Source: Podocnemis expansa
Lineage: Eukaryota > Chordata > Testudines > Podocnemididae
DNA length: 64,000 nucleotides
Assembly: GCA_007922195.1 (NCBI GenBank)
Contig: ML682121.1
Span: 2,691,382-2,755,381, forward strand
Direction: 5' to 3'
Shown: positions 21,594 through 32,129 of the stretch, one piece after another
How positions within the stretch are numbered: position 1 is the first letter of the stretch
Layout: each line of letters opens with the position of its first letter
Made by a program: the position numbers and the translations under genes
The notes under the pieces: model-generated
What the model was told of the DNA's origin: nothing
The model's database searches: none
The model's input: only the letters and a program-made list of their open reading frames with translations

Positions 21594-24500
21594 CTGAAAC
21601 CAGAAACCATTAAGCTAGAATCAGTCAGTAGCCACAGCTTGAATCTTGGTCATGCCTACAGAGAGGCACAAACCTGCAACAATTTTTGTTAACTGGGCAA
21701 GCCCCTCTGTGGATGGATGCTGTTATTCTACTTTAAGAGCATTTTATTTTGTTTTAGCTTCTACCAATTCCCAGCTGGCTGACACCAAACCAGCATGAGC
21801 TGCTTAAACTGAATAAAGAATGGCTACACAACTTTTTGCAGTGATTTCACTAAAGTGAAAAAGTCACATCTTGAGTTTGACCAGAGTTACTTTGAATGTA
21901 GATCAGCCCAGAGAAAGTGGCATTCTCCAGAGTCCACATCAAAGCAGGGGGTCCTAGAAGAAGTATCTTACCTATTCTTAAAAAACTCCAGTGATGAATA
22001 TTTCACAACCTTCCTGGTAATCTGTTCCAGTGCTTAACTAGCCTTTAGAATTAGATCCCAAACACCTGTCGGGGTGGGTCTATGACATTTACTTGGGCCT
22101 GCCTCAGTGCAGGGGACTGAACTAGACCACTTCTCTTGAGTATCCCTCCAGCTCTGCATTTTTCTGATTTTGATGATTCTATGAATGGAATTTGATAGTG
22201 TAATTATAGTTTAGCATCTCATTACAAAGCATTACATAAAATAATTATTACACTGTTCAGCTACTAGATGATACCTTGTACCATGTAGCTTAAACACTAA
22301 CCACAGGCGTACCTGATCATTAAAGGATCACACAGCAATCACACCTGGTGTGTAGCTCTAGAAAGGAAACTCCATAGCCAGTGCACATCCAATACCAGGG
22401 CCAAAACCACTGGGGCAGCTCTGCCACCTGCCATATACACCAGTGATTCTCAGCCAGGGGGGACACAGAGGTCTTCCAGGGTGCACACCCACTCATCTAG
22501 CTATTTGCCTACTTTTACTACAGGCTTCACAGAAAGCACCAGCAGAGTCAGTGCAACCTAAAATTTCATATAATGATTTGTTTCTACTGCTCTATAAATT
22601 ATGTTTTGAAATGTAAATTCTATATTTATGAAGGGCACTGTTGCCCAGAAAAAGGAACAACCCTGTGCCTGATCCAACCCTGGGTCCCTAGCCAGGGCCC
22701 AGATCAGGCTCCTACCACCACTGGCTGGCAGCCCAGACACTGTTTCCTGTTGGTGGTCAGGCCTGCATCCTGCTCCCTGCTTCAGGTGGCTTACCCCAGA
22801 TCCCTGTCTGCCAGATCCCCTGCCACCACCAGCAGCCCAGCCCCTAGTCTCCATCTGGAGTTGGGGCTGGTGCTAGATCCTGGTTGCCCAGTTCTGGGTC
22901 CCTGGCAACTGCTGGATCCTGCCACTGCTGGTGGCCAAGCCTCAGGTAACAGTCCCCAGCCAGGGTTTGGGCTAGCTCCTGCTGCTGCAGGCTGGCAGCT
23001 GGCCCTGAGTCCCCAGCTGGACTTGGGGCACTGGCGCTGGGATTTGGGGATTTTGCCCCATGTGCCCTTCAACAGCAACACTTCCTATTTCTATATTCCA
23101 ATTGCTTTATTTTATAATTACATGGAAAAATGAGAAAGTGAGTCACTTTTAGTAATAGTGCTGTGTGATGCTTTTGTACCTTTATTTCTCATTTTGTAGA
23201 CAACTAGTTTTTAAGTGATGTGAAAATTTGGGGTACATATGGCAAATCATTGCCCTGAAAGATGTACAATGGTCTAGAAAGGCTGAGAACCACTACTGTA
23301 TGCCAGGACATCTTGGAGAGAGAATGAAGGGCTGGCACCTGGACATTAACCTTTAACTACTGCCATCCAGGGATGCAGGACATGTGAAAACAGCATGATG
23401 GTAACTTGAAACAAAGCTCAAATGTGGAAGCAGACTGGGTTAAGGAGGCTGCTGCCTGGGTTCTGTTTATCATGGTAATGCCTGAGGAACTGCAGAGAGT
23501 GGTGTCTCCATTGTGCTAGGTGCTGTACAAACAGCGTAGCTGACACACTACTTATCTCAGCACTTACTATCTATGTACATCTGACAGACACAGGGAAAGG
23601 GTGCAACACACCAGCAGTGTGAGCAACGGGATAGCTGCAAATGATGTGTTACTGCCATGATCTTTACTTGATTTGGTGTGGTTAATGAGGAGGGGAAATG
23701 GAAAGTGGGGAGATGTGGCAGGGCAGATCAGGAGAGGAGCCAGAGTAGTGAGAAGTGCCCATGAGTGCATCTACACTGCAAATGACAGTAAAATGGTAAC
23801 ACCAGCAGGCCCGCACTAACTTAAAATCTACCTAGGGCAGGTAACAACAGGAGTGTAGTGTGAGCAGCGTGGACTTCTGTGCAGGCTAGGGACCTGAGTG
23901 CATAGCCACACTACAATATACCTTCATCGGGGGCATAGGCGTACCTTTCAGTGGAGAGGGGTAGGGAGACAGGGTTGGAGTAAACAGTCAGTGTGAGAGA
24001 CGTGAAATCCTGGATCCATTGGGGTAGCTGTGTGAGTCTAGTTCAGTAAAACAAACAAACAAGGAGTCCTGTGGCACTTAAAGACTAACAAATTAGTGTA
24101 TTGGGCCAGAAAGGCAGGTAATTCAACCAGCATGGTCATGCGTACAAGCGTTGTTTTCCATTTGAACCTAATGACCTTAAAATACAGTTTTCCAGTTCAC
24201 TAACAAACACTGGTTGCATCGTTCCCTAATGGGGTGAAGTCTCTAAGCAGGGGCTCGAGCTGTTTTGAACCCAGCTAGAGGAACTAGAGTGAGAAAATCA
24301 AGATGCTGACACGAGCTTGGTAACAGATGGCAGCCTAAACCCTCAAAAGGTAGAGAAAATGATTTTTTTTTCACCTGTTTTTGACAGACGTCAGTTTGTC
24401 TGGTTGATCTCTGTTGCTGACCTGGCTGCACTCGGCAATTTCAACACTTTCAGTGACTTAATATAGGAAAAATTAATAGCTGGAAATAGACTCACTGGGT

Positions 24501-27500
24501 GTCAAATTTGGTGCCATTGGGCAACTTCCATGACTCATCCAGATCCTTTCTGAGGCCAATCCAATGGTGAAGGCTGCCTTTGTACCTCAGAAGAAATGCC
24601 TTTAAACAAACAAAGGAAAAGCCTCTATCTTCTTGTTTAGTCAACCAGTGGAACAACTTGCCAGAGGATTTTGTGAAAGTGAAGACTAACACAAGAAATG
24701 GCTGACATTCCCACCCCCTGGAGGTTTGAAGGAATATCTGTGCGGACCACTGTATTTCATTTATGAATGGTTTATGTTTGATGACCTCCCACAATATCTT
24801 CCAGCCTAGACAAAATCTATAATGTAACAAAAAAAAGTAGGGCATTGGGACATCTAAAAAAAGAACAGCTTTTAAAGCTACCTTCCTCTGTCATCACAAA
24901 GCAAAGTACAGCATACACCCTGCTGTCTTTCCTTTATATGGGACATTTTAAGAGAAGCATGCTGTTTTGTATAGGCTGGAGTGTGGGAAGGTGAAGAATA
25001 GCTTCATGGTAAAGGAAAAATACCTACAAGATCCAAGAGCCAGGCAAAATTAGGCCTTCTCTGCAGCCACCCACTCCTCCCATATGTCCATCCCCACCAA
25101 ACCACTGGTTGCACTGAACTAGGTGGGGAATAAGCCCTTCTATTTCCAGGAGCTGAGAAGGTCTGGAGCCAACTTTTCCCACTGAATTCTTGCCATACAG
25201 CTCTCTGAGAGTTAGCAGAAGCAGACTGGCAATGAGCAATCTCTGCAATCACATGTTGACTGCAAAACAAAGTCCCAGTTATAGACAGGGACTGTGAACT
25301 GTCATTCACTCTGTTTTCCCGGCCTGAGACACATACACAGGCCCCTCATACTGTAGGGCCTGGATGCTGTCAGCAGCTACCGTGCTAAGCCCAGCCTATT
25401 GTGCTTACAAAACACCTGAGTCTCTCACCATCTCCAAATTGTTAGCAACTCCAGCAAGGGAAGCACCATAAGAAGAGCAGTGGGACTGACTAGTAGTCCA
25501 GTTGCTTTCGCCTTCAGAGAAGAAGTAGCATTGCCTTCTGTAGCCCACCCAGCCATCTGGACATGAGGGAATGTCTATATCTCGCAAGCAGGGCGCAGTG
25601 TTGGTGACTGAAATAGAGAATGTAACACAGGGTGAGAGGCTGTCTCCTCTGTATCTCTGTATCTAAGGGGAGCGAACAGAAATTATCTCCTTAGCTTCAG
25701 AAAATCCTTCAAACATTTGGCAATTGTTTGGGTGCAGAGTAGCGTGACCAGATAGCAAGTGTGAAAAACTGGGGTAGGAAGTAATTGGCACATATATAAC
25801 AAAAACCCCTGGATATTGGGACTGTCCCTATACAATCACCCTAGTTTGTCATGACATTTTCATTAAGGCATACAATTCTACACTTGTGTGCAAGACATCC
25901 CCTCATATGCATAGTGTGACAATCCTGTGATTGGATGATCCTATCCAAGACTAAAGGTTCTCATGCTTTTTAGCATGCTAGTTCAAACAGAACTAGGGTA
26001 GGTATGCTTCTTCGGGTATGTCTACAGCATAGTCTTAAGTTGACTTAACCTCCCTTAAGTCGACTTAAGGAAAGCCACATCCACACTGGGCTTTTATGAA
26101 GTCAACTTAAGCACTTGCTTAAGTCAACTTAATAACTCCAGCCCCTAAAGTCGACCTAAGCTTAAAGTCAATTTTATTAAGTTGATTAAACGCATCATAG
26201 ATAGGGTCGTCTACACGGTAGGCTTTGTTACGTTGACTTAATAAAGTCGACGTAACAAAGCCCTCCAGTGTGGATGAGGTCTTAAGGAGACTTTGTTAAG
26301 CTGACTTAACTTTTAAGTCGACTCCATTAAGTCGACTTAAAGCTAACCTTGTTAAGTTGACTTAACAAAAGCCTCAAGTGTAGACATACCCTTTGAGCTG
26401 GAAATCCCATCTCGGCTTGAAGTGTTGACATAACCTAACTTTCACAGTTTGCTGATGGTAGTTATTATTTCGAAACAGAGTGTCTTCACTAGACTCTCTA
26501 TTTCAAAATAGAGGAAGGCAGGCAAAAAATAGAGCCACTACTTTGAAAGAAACAAATGCCACAGCTGAGAATGGCTTATTTTGAAATAATAATTTTGAGT
26601 TAAGCGGCGTTTTGAAATAAAAGCAAGTTTTTATTATTTATTATTTATTGGTTTTTTGAAATAGCCTACATGGACTGGAGAAAAGTTATTTTGAAATAAG
26701 CCTCCTTATTTTGAAATAACTTCTAAGTGTAGACATACCCAGAGGCAAAAAAAAGAATAGTGGGGGAAAGTGGAGGAAGAGGAAAATGAAAATTCAAAAC
26801 TTTTGAAATTTTCCAAAACTAACTTCAAACTGAATTAATTTGAAAACTATGTCAAAAAGTAAAGTAAAATTTAAAAACTGAAATGAAAATATTTCTGTTT
26901 CATGCTCTATGAAACAGAACCAACTTCAAATGTTTGATATTTTTCAGGAGTCCATCCCCTTCTCATTTTTCAGCCAGAAGAATAAAAGAAACTGTAGGCA
27001 CTTTAGCTATGCGTACACTTAGAACCTTCTTTTGAATTAGCTGAATTCGAACTAATCAAGTTGAACTAAAAATGATTATTTCAAATTCAGTCAATTTGAA
27101 CGAACATGACCACTCAAGGAAAACCAAATTGAACTAACATGTCCATGGACAGGACTTGCTAGTTCGAATCGGAAGAGGGGCACCATGGGAGGTGTAGCAA
27201 CATGGCACACAGGAAGGGCCATGCCACCACCCAGTCCCCTGCCAGGCTCCAGCCCTCTGAGCCCTGCACAGGGAAAAGCATTCACTGCCCAGCTCCGGCC
27301 ACACCACAGCTAGAGCTGGGCAGGGGATGCTTTTCCCCATGCTAAGATCAGAAGGCTAGAGGCTGGAACAGGATGTTTTCCTCTGTCAGGCTGTGTGGAG
27401 CCAGGGCACACACAGCTCCCCACAGTGCTGGCCAGGTGAGGAGAGAAGGGATTCCCTCTGCCCAGCTCCAGCCGCACTCACAAGGTGTGGGGATGGGACC

Positions 27501-29667
27501 CCTGCACCCAGCTGGAGCCCGGCATGCCAGCATGGGGATGGGACCCCCACGCCCAGCTGGAGCCCAGCTTGCCGGCACGGGGAAGGGATCCCTCTGTGCA
27601 GCTCCAGCTGCGCTCGCTGGGTGCGGGGACAGGACCCCTATGCCCAGCTGGACCCTGGCTTGCCAGTGTGGGGACAGGACTCCATGCGCAAGGATCCCTT
27701 CCCCATGCTGGCAAGCCAGGGTCCTGCCATGCATGGGGGTCTTTTCCCTGTGCCAGGTGAGCACAGCTGCAGCCCCACCCAGGGATTCGTTCTTCCCCTA
27801 GAGAGCCAAGCACAGGGATCCCATCCCGGGGCCTGGCAAGCAGGGCTCCTGCCAGATTGGGGGTCCTGTTCCCACACCTGGGAAGCAGCCAGACCCCCAT
27901 GTCTAGGTGGTGGGGGGCACATTTGGGGCTGTTTGCCCCAGGTGCTGGAGGCCTGGTCTTCCTTCCAGGGTGCCATGCACACTGGGAGGAAGGTCAACCC
28001 TTGTTAATTCGAACTAAACTTAGTTCGAATTAATGTGGCTACACAGTGTCAATTCAAACTAGAGTGTTCAAACTGATGATCACTTCAAAGTTACATGAGG
28101 TTTTGTAACTTCAGAGCATCGCCTCCTTGATTCGACCTAAGGCAAGACTTAGGTTGAATCGGCAAAACCCTGTATAGACTTGCCTTGTTTTAATTCATCC
28201 TGATGTTTATTAAGTGGAATTAGGCTGTGTGTATAGACATACCTTTAGACCAGGAAACCATCTGACTAAGCTTTCCCTAGTGGCTGTAGCTCTGTGCTGG
28301 TTCTCCCAAGCCCTGTGAAGATGTCAGACTCTGCCCTGAAAAGGTGTGTTCGTGCCAGCTCCAGCTCTGAACAGAAAATGCAGACAGTGAATCCATGAGA
28401 GCTGTACACTCACCTGCCAGGACAGCTGTTGTAGCAGTGAAACCTGAAAGGATGATGACTGTGGCTACTGCAAGGCTTCTATAGGTGGTAGACTTCATGA
28501 TTCTGCAATCTGAAAGAAACCAGCGCATTAACTCTTGGTTGGAGCTACTACAGGTGAGGAGGAGGGGCTGAATCTGAGTCAGTTATTAACTGTGGTACAG
28601 CATGGAGAACACTTTGCAGGACTCCCTAATCAAAACTCCCCAACCATACCAAATGGGCAGTAACTAGCTGCTTGGTAGATCAGTCTGCAATCTGACTGTG
28701 CTCCACCCTCCGCTGAATAGGGCAGTGGTTTTCAAACTTTTTTGCTTGGGACCCAGCTGAAAAAAATCATTTATGCCTGTGATCCGACAATCACATCTTT
28801 GAGCAAAACAAACAATGAGTCCTGGGGCACTTAAAGACTAACAAATTAATTTATTGCATGAACTTTCCTGGGATAAAATCCCACTTCAAACCCTCAAACA
28901 ATAAATAAATTTGTTAGTCTTTAAGTGCCACAGGACTCCTTTTTTGTTTTACTGAACTAGACTAACACAGCTGCCCCTTTGGATCTTTGAGCAATGCATT
29001 CCAGTATTTCGGAGGCAGCAGCAGGGTTTGCTGTGACCCAGTACCTAAGACTCTGTGACCCAGTACTGGGCCCCAACCCATAGTTTGAAAACCACTGGAA
29101 TAGGGAATTATGAATTTCTGCCAGAGCTTTTCAACAGCCCTTATTGGATAGCAACTCAGTGGGAGATTTAAACAAGCGCCAATTAGAAAACAGAATGGAA
29201 CAAGCCTACTTGCTCCTTGTGTGACTGCTGTCTTGTCTGCACAGACATGGAGCTTTGGATGTGTTGCATGTCCCAGCAAAACGAACTGGACTATTTGGCC
29301 CTAAAGATATAGTCAGAGGGGAAGAGGACAAAGGTAGCTGTCCCAAACACAGGTGCAGTTGCAGGCCCACAAAATGCCTTTGCACCCCATCACAAAGTCA
29401 TAACTACCCCTCTTGTCAGGGAAAATTGTAGCTGGAGCTGCAGAGTCAACAGTGGTGTTCATAGGAAGCCTTTCAGGTGATCTGATCCCTCTGGCATCCA
29501 CAGACAGGTATTTGGGCTGCTGCAACCAAAACTGAAAATATGGCTTTATCTGCATAAGTGAGCAGAAGGGCCCAACTACCTGGCTTTCTTCTTCCTTTTT
29601 CATCTTCACTGCTATTAAGGGAGATATGCAGTTGTTCCTCTTTCCAGGTATCCAAGCTATTGTGCAT
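21434..29667 (-). CDS. CLEC2D-like: L1: CLEC2D-like C-type lectin (five coding exons)
   Basis: Exons on the minus strand, in order: 29667-29580, 28509-28414, 25607-25429, 24599-24496 and 21593-21434, joined in phases 1,1,0,2 to give 208 residues. The product is a type II membrane protein with a 29-residue hydrophilic tail starting MHNS, one membrane helix, a short stem, and a lectin-like domain with CPDGWVGY, CYFFS, HWIGL, the NGT site, GGGDCAYLND and NWICVKSD. These are hallmarks of CLEC2D/LLT1 and relatives, the known ligands of NKR-P1 receptors. The usual WxWxNGT reads WKLPNGT here. The tail beyond the lectin fold is about 15 residues longer than I expect. It converges with R1, 3.3 kb away. 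Exon 1 is the least certain part. Confidence 0.85.
21855..22192 (+). repeat. CR1 LINE 3' fragment in L1 intron 4
   Basis: 'ctccagtgatgaatatttcacaaccttcctggtaatctgttccagtgctta' and, further on, 'caggggactgaactagaccacttctcttgag...attctatgaat' are typical CR1 3' wording, ending in the ATTCTATGA-type tail. Confidence 0.75.
22441..23296. mobile_element. hAT-like element with GC-rich interior
   Basis: Ends CAGTGATTCTCAGCC and, inverted, GTAGTGGTTCTCAGCC. The interior is rich in CTGG/CCAG words and leaves 90-190-residue frames open on both strands. I could not find a convincing 8-bp duplication. Confidence 0.6.
24015..24100. repeat. Fold-back repeat, single arm
   Basis: 'ggggtagctgtgtgagtctagttcagtaaaacaaacaaacaaggagtcctgtggcacttaaagactaacaaatta' matches the outer arm of the family. 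L1 intron 4. Confidence 0.8.
24496..24599 (-). CDS. L1 exon 4: middle of the lectin domain
   Basis: 104 nt, phase 0 to phase 2. It reads AFLLRYKGSLHHWIGLRKDL, then WKLPNGTKFDT, and ends CA|GTGAGT. FLLRYKG and HWIGL are near-diagnostic for CLEC2D-type proteins. The second tryptophan of the usual WxW pair is replaced by leucine. Confidence 0.92.
25429..25607 (-). CDS. L1 exon 3: stem and first part of the lectin domain
   Basis: 179 nt from ctatttcag| to ATG|GTGAGA, phase 1 to 0. About 17 stem residues precede CPDGWVGYRRQCYFFS. NWT gives an N-glycosylation site, followed by CSSYGASLAGV and NNLEM. Confidence 0.92.
26014..26391. mobile_element. MITE, TTAAGTCGACTTAA type
   Basis: Ends GGGTATGTCTACAGC and, inverted, GGGTATGTCTACACTTG. 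The interior repeats AAGTCGACTTAA and its variants. First of three MITEs in L1 intron 2. Confidence 0.8.
26460..26741. mobile_element. MITE, TTATTTTGAAATAA type
   Basis: The right end 'aagtgtagacataccc' is clear and the interior is made of 'ttattttgaaataa' palindromes. The left end is approximate. Confidence 0.65.
27006..28244. mobile_element. Large MITE with GC-rich tandem-like core
   Basis: The outer parts resemble the MITE family ('gctatgcgtacactt' left, 'gtatagacatacct' right) with TTA at 27003-27005 and 28245-28247. The core, about 27360-28000, is GC-rich and repeats 'ggggatgggacccc...cccagctggagcc' units. The core leaves up to six frames open at once, which explains the 138-204-residue frames there. 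I see no protein motif in them. Confidence 0.65.
28414..28509 (-). CDS. L1 exon 2: membrane segment
   Basis: 96 nt from ggtttctttcag| to GCAG|GTGAGT, phase 1 on both sides. It encodes CRIMKSTTY followed by a hydrophobic helix (AVATVIILSGFTATTAVLA). An internal ATG is present, so a short form starting here is possible. Confidence 0.85.
28723..29097. mobile_element. hAT-like element carrying a fold-back insertion
   Basis: Ends CAGTGGTTTTCAAACT and, inverted, CAGTGGTTTTCAAACT are perfect inverted repeats. Perfect 8-bp duplications GAATAGGG lie at 28715-28722 and 29098-29105. A fold-back repeat occupies about 28801-28985 inside it. L1 intron 1. Confidence 0.88.
28801..28985. repeat. Fold-back repeat nested in a hAT element
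   Basis: Arms 'aatgagtcctggggcacttaaagactaacaaattaatttattgcatgaactttcctgggataaaatccca' and 'ataaataaatttgttagtctttaagtgccacaggactcctt', ending 'actagactaacacagctgcccctttggatc'. Confidence 0.85.
29580..29667 (-). CDS. L1 exon 1: cytoplasmic tail (probable)
   Basis: 88 nt from ATG to CCAG|GTAGTT, phase 1, encoding 29 hydrophilic residues that begin MHNSLDTWKEEQ and end RRKP. It joins the membrane exon in frame. The same frame stays open upstream to an acceptor ending TTATAG at about 29692, so this could instead be an internal exon. Another ATG (29687) in that upstream part is out of frame with the rest of L1. Confidence 0.6.
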
Positions 29668-29729
29668 ATTTTGTGTTTCTGTGTCATGCTCTATAAAAAG
29701 AAAAAACACTATTTTGTTTGAACCTCCTA

Positions 29730-30133
29730 GGCTATGTCTACACTGGCAAATTAGTCTGGAGTAAGGAGACTTAGTCCAGAATAATTTAGACAAAGCCACC
29801 CCAGTTTTTCCCCACTCTGAACTAAGAAATGTCTTAATTCAAACTAAGAAACGCTTAGTTCAAATTTGTTAGTCTGGGTGGTTTAGCAGGACTTAGCTTG
29901 AACTAGGTGCAGTGTGGTCATGGACTAAAACTTAATATGAACTTAATAAATTTGAACTAAGCCAGTTAGTTTGAACTAACCATGCGTTCTAGTTCGAACT
30001 GAAATGCACAGTTGGTTCAAACTTATAAGTGCAAGGTGAGTTTGAACTAACCCAAGGTTAATTCAAACTAACCCCTAACTTCTTTGTTCGGACTAAAAAG
30101 TCCAAACTAATTTTGGCTAATGCAGACATAGCC
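29730..30133. mobile_element. MITE with CTA target duplication
   Basis: Ends GGCTATGTCTACACTGG and, inverted, GGCTATGTCTGCATTAG. CTA lies at 29727-29729 and 30134-30136. The interior is made of 'ttagttcgaactaa'-like repeats. It lies about 60 bases upstream of L1 exon 1, close to where an L1 promoter would be. Confidence 0.8.
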
Positions 30134-30199
30134 CTAGTGACGCGAACCATTCAGATGACTGTAAATGAACGATGAGATAAACAATTCTCTGAGGTAGAA

Positions 30200-30370
30200 A
30201 CTAAAAAAAGAGTCCTGTGGCACTTTTAAAGACTGATTAATTTATTTGTCATATGAGCTTTCGTGGCTACATCCTCACTTCATTGTATGCAGCTGATAGA
30301 GTGGGTTTGTGCCCATGAGAGCTCACGTAGTAAATAAATTTGTTAGCCTTTAGAATTGCCACCAGACTCC
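30200..30370. repeat. Fold-back repeat copy
   Basis: Arms 'agagtcctgtggcacttttaaagactgattaatttatttgtcatatgagctttcgtgg' and 'gagagctcacgtagtaaataaatttgttagcctttagaattgccaccagactccgtg'. Confidence 0.8.
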
Positions 30371-30420
30371 GTGCTTATATTCCAAGGGGTGCATGAGTGA
30401 ATCTGAAGAATCCTTTAATG

Positions 30421-30609
30421 CAGGGGTCTCAAATACGTGGCCCGTGGGCCGCATGCAGCCCTTAAAGCTATCTCTTGCGGCCCACAACGACACTATTGTT
30501 ACCGATATTTGCAATATTGTTGTATGAAAAGTTTTCAGTGTCGTGACCCTCAGACTAAAATACAGGTCCTCATGCGGCCTTTGTGGTGATTTGAGTTTGA
30601 GACCCCCTA
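30421..30609. mobile_element. hAT-like element, 189 bp
   Basis: Ends CAGGGGTCTCAAA and, inverted, TAGGGGGTCTCAAA. Perfect 8-bp duplications CTTTAATG at 30413-30420 and 30610-30617. Contains 'ggcccgtgggccgcatgcagccc'. Confidence 0.9.
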
Positions 30610-30659
30610 CTTTAATGGATGACAACCTGTTTTATTTAGTAAGATTTGTCAATCTAAAC

Positions 30660-30760
30660 ACACATAAATCAAATCAAATCATAGGGCTGGAAGGGACCTC
30701 GTGAGATCATCGAGTCCAACCCCCTGGGAATTGAACCCAGGACAGCCTAATTTTAGATGG
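30660..30760 (-). repeat. CR1 LINE 3'-end fragment
   Basis: 'aaatcatagggctggaagggacctcgtgagatcatcgagtccaaccccctg' is the reverse complement of the standard CR1 tail. Confidence 0.9.
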
Positions 30761-30899
30761 CAGCTTGTGATAGCAAACTACCTTATTTGGAAAGGCCTGA
30801 AGCCTCCAAACCAAAAGTAAAGCTCTGTCAGGGTTGGGGACAGCTCTACAGCAAAAAAAAAAAAAAAATACTTTCACTTTTAGAACTACTCAGCAAGGC

Positions 30900-31900
30900 A
30901 AAGGTTTCTTCCTCCCCGCCTTATGGAACCTCTCTTGTCTCCGTGTGAAAATAGCTGCAGTCCCCAAAATAAATGCAGTTTTTTAGAGACTCACACCCGG
31001 CTCACCCCTGTTCTTTGTGTAAATTCTGCTTAGTACATCCAGACACCCTCTCTCCTCCCCCTACACATATCTGCCCCACCCTGCCTCTCTGGCTGGTCAC
31101 CAGCAGGTTTTACAACATGCTACAAAGCCCCCTGCCCACCTGCTAAATAGCTAACAAGGATGAAAACCCAAATCTGCTCCATCCTCTCCGCTCCCCAGCA
31201 CTGCCCTGATCCCCGAGACACAAACTCACCGAAGGCCAGAACCGAAAGAGAAAGAAAATTTGTGACATTGAAGCAAATAACTAGGAGTTATATAATACTG
31301 AGCATGCTCAGGGACTACTGCCCTCACCCAGCCTACTGCAAATCACACGCTGCTGCCAACTCTCTAGCGAGGCTGAAAGAGATAAAGGGAGAAACTTGAG
31401 GGGGGGGATGAAAAAGGTCTGAGTTGGGGACAGAGTTTTACTGGCAGGTAAGGTCAAGCAGCTGGACCAGGGATGGGAAAGGAAAGGGTCTGAGCAGCAA
31501 CATCAGGAAGGGATGGAAGGGTCAAAGCCAGAGTTAAGTCCAGGGGTGAGGCATTGCCCAGCTATGGGAGAGGGCAAGAGCCCACAACAAGGAGTGGCAG
31601 AGGATGCAACAGTGACCCCAATGAGATAAATCAGATTCCCAGCTTTCAAAAATAGTGTTTGTGGGGTTGAGCCTGAGGGGCTGAAGCCCCTCCCTATCAG
31701 GGGTGTTGCAGGGGACTTGATTCTCAGAAAGATTTTACATTCACTCCCTTTAGTAGATATGCGAAATAAGCTTAGAGGATTTAAAGAAGCCCTTATCAGT
31801 TTCTGTGGCTCCATAAAGTCTCATGACGGGTCGCAAACTTATCTTATCCACTCTGATTCCCTGAACCATACCCGTCCCTGTCATCCATTCAAAGTACACT
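30900..31900. other. No gene seen
   Basis: Unassigned DNA with short unrelated frames on both strands, none with a recognisable motif. A G run occurs near 31399-31407. Confidence 0.4.
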
Positions 31901-31916
31901 TTCGCTTTTTTTAGGG

Positions 31917-32117
31917 CAGGGGACTCAAACACGCTGCCTCGCATGCGGCCCTTAAAGCTAGTGCCTGCAGCCCCCAATGACACAAGCATTACCGATATTT
32001 GCAATATTGCATGGAAACATTTCAGTCGTGCGGCCCTTGGGCTAACATACTAATCCTCATGCGGCCCTCTACTAGTCTATATGCAGCCCTAGTGGTGATT
32101 TGCGTTTGAGACCCCTG
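31917..32117. mobile_element. hAT-like element, 201 bp, same family as 30421-30609
   Basis: Ends CAGGGGACTCAAAC and, inverted, CAGGGGTCTCAAAC. Perfect 8-bp duplications TTTTAGGG at 31909-31916 and 32118-32125. The interior shares 'gcatgcggcccttaaagcta' and 'attaccgatatttgcaatatt' with the 30.4-kb copy. Confidence 0.9.
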
Positions 32118-32129
32118 TTTTAGGGTGTT

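Noticed and set aside
22573..23133. 186-residue plus frame
   Set aside because: It is inside the GC-rich hAT-like element at 22441-23296 and is a composition artefact.
27348..28007. Six overlapping open frames of 91-204 residues on both strands
   Set aside because: They come from the GC-rich repetitive core of a MITE, are low-complexity (Ala/Pro/Gly/Cys/Trp), and have no splice or domain support.
29313..29687. Alternative L1 first-exon frame starting MTQKH
   Set aside because: It reaches the same donor in phase 0, which does not fit the membrane exon (needs phase 1).
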